Assembly: GCA_905181585.1 (NCBI GenBank) | Contig: CAJIYG010000009.1 | Span: forward strand, 62,001-126,000 | Length of the DNA: 64,000 bases | Origin: an uncultured Flavobacteriales bacterium | GTDB taxonomy: Bacteria > Bacteroidota > Bacteroidia > Flavobacteriales > BACL11 | Direction: 5' to 3' | In this document: piece after piece, positions 60,533 through 64,000 of the stretch | Position numbering within the stretch: the stretch's first letter is position 1 | Layout of the letters: each line of letters starts with the position of its first letter | Translations under genes and position numbers: made by a program | The notes under the pieces: generated by a model | What the model saw: the letters and a program-made list of their open reading frames with translations, nothing else | What the model was told of the DNA's origin: nothing | Databases searched by the model: none

Positions 60533-61933
60533 ATGCCAAATGCTTATTCTTTCCTTTTAAAATATGGTCATTTAACAAAAAAACAAGAAATTTTAGACCA
60601 TGTTAAGATAACATTAGATAAAATGGCTTTTGGTGGTATCTATGATCAAATTAGAGGAGGTTTTTCCAGATATTCTGTTGATAATTCTTGGAAAGTACCA
60701 CACTTTGAAAAAATGCTTTATGATAACGCTCAATTAGTTAGCTTATATTCAGATGCATTTATCAAATTTAAGCATCCTTTATATAAAGATATTGTTTTTG
60801 AAACATTAGATTTTGTTGAGAAAGAACTCATGTCAAGTGAAGGAGCTTTTTATTCTGCTCTTGATGCTGATAGCGAAGGTGTTGAGGGTAAGTTTTATGT
60901 TTGGACTAAAAATGAATTAGAGGAAATAATTAAAGATGATATTGATATCATAAGTGATTATTACAATATTAATAAAGTTGGGTTTTGGGAGCATGGAAAC
61001 TATATTCTATTGCGAAAAAAATCAAAGGAAGTTATTGCTAATAAATATGATATCTCTATAGAAGAGTTAGATAGTAAAATCATCTTATGGAAAGAAGCAT
61101 TAAATCTCTCAAGAAATAAAAGAATAAGACCAGGTCTTGATGACAAGTCTTTAACTTCATGGAATGGATTAATGTTATCTGCATATGTAGATGCATATAT
61201 GTCATTTGGAAATGAACACCATTTAAATTTAGCGATTAAGAATGCAGATTTTATAGTTAATAAGCAGCTTTCTGAGAGTGGCAAGTTATGGCATTCGTAC
61301 AAGCAAAATAAATCAACAATTAATGGTTTCTTAGAAGATTATGCTTTAGTTGCCCAGGGATTTATTAAGCTTTATCAAGCAACATTAGATGAAAAGTGGC
61401 TAACTTATTGCGATAAAATTATTCACTATTCATTAAATAATTTTTATGATAATAATAGTCAGATGTTTTATTTTACATCATCTCTAGACCCAAAGTTAGT
61501 AGCAAGAAAGATGGAAGTTAATGATAATGTTATTCCTTCTTCAAACTCTGTAATGGCAAATGCTCTTTATGACTTAGGGTGCTTACTGTACAATGAAGAA
61601 TACAAGAGAAAAGCACTAACTATTGCTAATAACATTAAGCCAGAGATGGGGAAATATATTTCTGCTTATGCAAATTATGCTAGCTTAATGCTTAAAGAAA
61701 TATATCCCTTTTATGAAGTTGCCATTGTGGGCCAAGATGCTAATAAAAAAATACTTCAAATTAATAATATGTATTCCCCAAACAAACTCTTTATTGGGTC
61801 AAGAACTAAAAGCTCTTTAAGTCTGTTAAAAGGAAAGTTTATTGAAGGAGAAACAATGATTTATGTTTGTGAAAATAGATCATGTCAATTACCTACATCT
61901 ATTGTGATTGAAGCTAAAAAATTATTAAAATGA
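60533..61933 (+). CDS. YyaL-type protein, C-terminal (alpha/alpha-barrel) fragment
   Basis: The largest of the three fragments; the frame is open from 60488 ([15 protein letters not shown]) although the first ATG is at 60533. It has family motifs GGIYDQIRGGFSRYSVD, VPHFEKMLYDNAQL, SALDADSEGVEGKFYVWT, RPGLDDKSLTSWNGLM and the ending [12 protein letters not shown]-type tail. The domain is an N-acylglucosamine epimerase-like barrel. YyaL/spermatogenesis-associated protein 20 homologues have no settled function. Its stop overlaps the next gene by 4 bases. Confidence 0.8.
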   Translation: MPNAYSFLLKYGHLTKKQEILDHVKITLDKMAFGGIYDQIRGGFSRYSVDNSWKVPHFEKMLYDNAQLVSLYSDAFIKFKHPLYKDIVFETLDFVEKELMSSEGAFYSALDADSEGVEGKFYVWTKNELEEIIKDDIDIISDYYNINKVGFWEHGNYILLRKKSKEVIANKYDISIEELDSKIILWKEALNLSRNKRIRPGLDDKSLTSWNGLMLSAYVDAYMSFGNEHHLNLAIKNADFIVNKQLSESGKLWHSYKQNKSTINGFLEDYALVAQGFIKLYQATLDEKWLTYCDKIIHYSLNNFYDNNSQMFYFTSSLDPKLVARKMEVNDNVIPSSNSVMANALYDLGCLLYNEEYKRKALTIANNIKPEMGKYISAYANYASLMLKEIYPFYEVAIVGQDANKKILQINNMYSPNKLFIGSRTKSSLSLLKGKFIEGETMIYVCENRSCQLPTSIVIEAKKLLK

Positions 61934-62406
61934 GAAACATAATTTTTAGTGAGAAACAAAAGTTTAATCAAAAATGGTTGTGGATAATCCTTTTTTTTCT
62001 AGCAATTATCCCAATATCTCTTCTTGTATTTGGTAAAGATTTCAAATTAGGTGCTAGTGGAGGTTATATTGGAGTTACTGTTATGTTATTACCAATCATC
62101 TTAATTTCTTTAGCTGAATTAAGAGTTGAGGTTTCTGAAGATAGTTTGAAGTACCAGTTTTTTCCTTTTCATATTAAAGTTTATGAGATAAGATTTGCAG
62201 ATATTGACAGCTTTACAGAACTAATTTATTCACCTTTAAAAGATTATGGGGGATGGGGTATAAAAAATAGTTTTTCCGGAATTGCTTATAATGTCAGTGG
62301 AAATAAAGGTGTTAAGATATTTTTGAAAAATGGAAAGAAAGTCCTCTTTGGCACTCAAAAACCTCATAAATTTTTCGAGGCTTTAAATAAAGCTACTCAA
62401 CAATAA
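61930..62406 (+). CDS. Small membrane protein with a PH-like C-terminal domain, function unknown
   Basis: A 158-residue protein. Two membrane helices (about 17-35 and 43-62) are joined by a short loop. A beta-rich domain follows with [17 protein letters not shown], a [20 protein letters not shown] loop, then [20 protein letters not shown]. The layout and the [14 protein letters not shown] end resemble bacterial PH-domain membrane proteins. I do not recognise a specific named family with certainty. It is coupled to the YyaL-type gene by a 4-base overlap and overlaps the convergent tyrS by 14 bases. Confidence 0.6.
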   Translation: MRNIIFSEKQKFNQKWLWIILFFLAIIPISLLVFGKDFKLGASGGYIGVTVMLLPIILISLAELRVEVSEDSLKYQFFPFHIKVYEIRFADIDSFTELIYSPLKDYGGWGIKNSFSGIAYNVSGNKGVKIFLKNGKKVLFGTQKPHKFFEALNKATQQ

Positions 62407-63661
62407 TCAAAAAGTAATTTTTTTTGCCTTTTTGAATTAATATATATTTTTCATTAATTAATAATCTCTCCGACAATTTAAAATCTTCTGATATTTTATC
62501 TTTATTGATACTAACTGCATTTGATTTTATCATTCTTCTTGCTTCACCTTTACTTTGAAAAACTGAAGTTGTGTTAGCTAAAAAATCTAATATACTATCT
62601 GATAAATTACTTTTAGTGACTGAAAATATAGGAACACCTTTAAAAACGGATAGAAATGTATCTTCATCTAAAGATTTTAAATCTTGGCTTGTAGATTTCC
62701 CAAATAAAATTGAAGAAGCTTTAATTGCCATCTCTAAGTCTTTTGAGCCATGAACTCTTTTTGTAATATCTTCAGCTAAAGATTTTTGTAGTATCCTAAC
62801 ATTTGGAGCTTTATCATGTTCTTTTATTAGAGATGTAATTTCTTTCTCATTTTTAAGAGTAAAAATCTTAATGTATTTCTTCGCATCCTCATCAGAAGAA
62901 TTTAGCCAAAATTGATAAAATTTGTAGCATGATGTTTTTGTTTTATCTAGCCAAACATTTCCCTCTTCTGTTTTTCCAAATTTACCTCCGTCTGCTTTTT
63001 TTATTAATGGAGTTGTGACTGCAAAAGCATGCCCTCCATTTTTTCTTCTTATTAATTCTGTACCAGTAACTATATTTCCCCATTGGTCTGAGCCACCAAG
63101 CTGGACTTTACAGTTTTTGTTTTTCCAAAGCCAATAAAAGTCATAGCCTTGCACCAGCTGGTATGTAAACTCAGTAAAACTTAAGCCTGTTTCAAGTCGA
63201 GATTTAACGGAGTCTTTAGCTATCATATAATTAATCGAAATATGTTTGCCAATATCCCTAATAAAATCTAAAAAATTAAGCTCCTTAAACCAATCAAAAT
63301 TATTTACTACCTCAGCTGAGTTTGCTCCACAGTCAAAATCAAGAAATTTTCTAAGTTGATTTTTAACACAGTTTAAATTATGATCAAGAGTTTTTTTGTC
63401 AAGCAGATTTCTCTCTTTTGATTTTCCAGAAGGATCCCCAACCATACCTGTTGCTCCTCCAACAAGAGCATATGGTTTGTGTCCAGATCTTTGAAGGTGA
63501 ACAAGTATCATGATTTGAACTAAACTACCAATATGTAATGAATCTGCTGTTGGATCAAAACCAATGTAAGCCGAAGTTAATTCTTTTTCAAATTGTTCTT
63601 CTGTTCCTGGCATTATATCGTGAATCATGCCTCTCCATTGTAATTCTTGTACAAAATTCAT
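62393..63661 (-). CDS. tyrS: Tyrosyl-tRNA synthetase
   Basis: A 422-residue class I synthetase. The active-site start is [20 protein letters not shown] (HIGH equivalent HIGS), with [20 protein letters not shown] and [15 protein letters not shown]. The KMSKS-type loop is [14 protein letters not shown]. The C-terminal S4-like RNA-binding domain includes [14 protein letters not shown]. It overlaps the convergent small membrane protein gene by 14 bases at its 3' end. Confidence 0.97.
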   Translation of the reverse strand: MNFVQELQWRGMIHDIMPGTEEQFEKELTSAYIGFDPTADSLHIGSLVQIMILVHLQRSGHKPYALVGGATGMVGDPSGKSKERNLLDKKTLDHNLNCVKNQLRKFLDFDCGANSAEVVNNFDWFKELNFLDFIRDIGKHISINYMIAKDSVKSRLETGLSFTEFTYQLVQGYDFYWLWKNKNCKVQLGGSDQWGNIVTGTELIRRKNGGHAFAVTTPLIKKADGGKFGKTEEGNVWLDKTKTSCYKFYQFWLNSSDEDAKKYIKIFTLKNEKEITSLIKEHDKAPNVRILQKSLAEDITKRVHGSKDLEMAIKASSILFGKSTSQDLKSLDEDTFLSVFKGVPIFSVTKSNLSDSILDFLANTTSVFQSKGEARRMIKSNAVSINKDKISEDFKLSERLLINEKYILIQKGKKNYFLIIVE

Positions 63662-63740
63662 TAGTTCTTTTTTTTCAAAGTAAGTAATATTATTTCTTTT
63701 ATATATAGAAAATAAAAATAAATTCGTCTTAAGATATATG

Positions 63741-63748
63741 TATCTTTG
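63741..63748 (+). promoter_or_regulatory. -7 element for the epimerase gene
   Basis: TATCTTTG, five bases before the ATG at 63754. Confidence 0.5.
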
Positions 63749-63753
63749 TCATT

Positions 63754-64000
63754 ATGATTTTTATAACAGGAGGAACTGGATTAGTAGGCTCACATATTCT
63801 ATTACAACTTTGTCAAAAGGGTGAAAGAGTTTTAGCTTTAAGAAGAAATTCTAGTACTCTTGAGATTTGTAGAAGAGTTTTCTCTCAAAATAATTCAAAA
63901 GATTTGTTTAAGAGTATTGATTGGGTCAATGGTGATTTAAACAATATTCCTATGCTTGAAAAGTGTATCTCAAGATGTGAGTATGTAATTCATGCTGCCG
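63754..64000 (+). CDS. NAD-dependent epimerase/dehydratase family protein, N-terminal part
   Basis: A partial gene cut by the right edge; 82 codons are present. The start MIFITGGTGLVGSHILLQL carries the extended-SDR Rossmann motif TGGTGLVGSH. ALRRNSS, then VNGDLNNIPMLEKC and YVIHAA follow the standard NAD-binding order of this superfamily. The substrate (sugar nucleotide, dihydroflavonol-like or other) cannot be decided from this fragment. Confidence 0.85.
   Translation, partial: MIFITGGTGLVGSHILLQLCQKGERVLALRRNSSTLEICRRVFSQNNSKDLFKSIDWVNGDLNNIPMLEKCISRCEYVIHAA

Noticed and set aside
1-64000. CRISPR arrays, insertion sequences, phage or conjugative genes
   Set aside because: No repeat-spacer pattern, transposase, integrase or terminal repeats were seen; the window is ordinary core chromosome apart from the tryptophan catabolic cluster.

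Overview
The window is an AT-rich, very gene-dense stretch of chromosome from a member of the Bacteroidota, most likely a flavobacterial lineage that is probably free-living and marine. The evidence is: type IX secretion (T9SS) C-terminal sorting domains on secreted proteins; a PorZ-like T9SS protein; Bacteroidota-restricted families (DUF4837, DUF3098, DUF4271, a DUF4175-type protein); the characteristic blocks hemD-rnpA-yidD-ctpA and ftsX-DUF3098-uppP-truB-queA; a eukaryote-like single-chain glycyl-tRNA synthetase; and promoters of the TAnnTTTG type instead of E. coli-like -10 boxes. No gene-free stretch exceeds about 150 bases. No CRISPR array, insertion sequence, prophage or rRNA operon is visible.

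Layout. 0-1 kb: start of a periplasmic efflux adaptor behind a TetR regulator. 1-3.2 kb: an MltD-type lytic transglycosylase with its DUF4837 lipoprotein partner. 3.2-12.5 kb: surface and secretion genes on the minus strand (a sortilin-like repeat protein with a T9SS signal, a TonB-dependent receptor, recO, porZ, a fibronectin-III protein), with a tRNA-Arg(UCG) between two of them. 12.5-19 kb: methyltransferase, mnmG, a parS-like palindrome, ybeY and a large DUF4175-type membrane/coiled-coil protein split by a frameshift. 19-46 kb: housekeeping genes: gltX, folB, glyS, glutaryl-CoA dehydrogenase, hemD-rnpA-yidD-ctpA, alr-tdk, rsmI-recJ, a frameshifted dnaG, a polyprenyl synthase, rlmN, ispD-queA-truB-uppP-ftsX and leuS.

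46.3-55.0 kb holds the main metabolic unit: nine adjacent plus-strand genes for tryptophan breakdown through kynurenine. They encode tryptophan 2,3-dioxygenase, a short-chain dehydrogenase-like protein, 2-aminomuconate semialdehyde dehydrogenase, a RidA-type deaminase, 3-hydroxyanthranilate dioxygenase, ACMS decarboxylase, a cyclase-family formamidase, kynureninase and kynurenine 3-monooxygenase. Because the decarboxylase is present, carbon should be drawn into catabolism rather than only to quinolinate/NAD. The glutaryl-CoA dehydrogenase at 23-24 kb could act further down the same route. Two members look unusual: the SDR-like protein has no visible YxxxK catalytic pair, and the 3-hydroxyanthranilate dioxygenase has lost three of the four cysteines of the usual second iron site.

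55-64 kb: a MORN-repeat protein, a DUF4197 protein, a predicted lipoprotein amidotransferase, gpmI, an M20 dipeptidase, a YyaL-type thioredoxin-domain protein broken into three frames, a small membrane protein, tyrS and the start of an NAD-dependent epimerase.

Four single-base frame breaks in three conserved genes (dnaG, the DUF4175 gene, and twice in the YyaL gene), mostly at short homopolymers, look more like assembly or sequencing indels than real gene decay. Several predicted promoters sit only 4-8 bases before the start codon, which suggests leaderless or nearly leaderless mRNAs.
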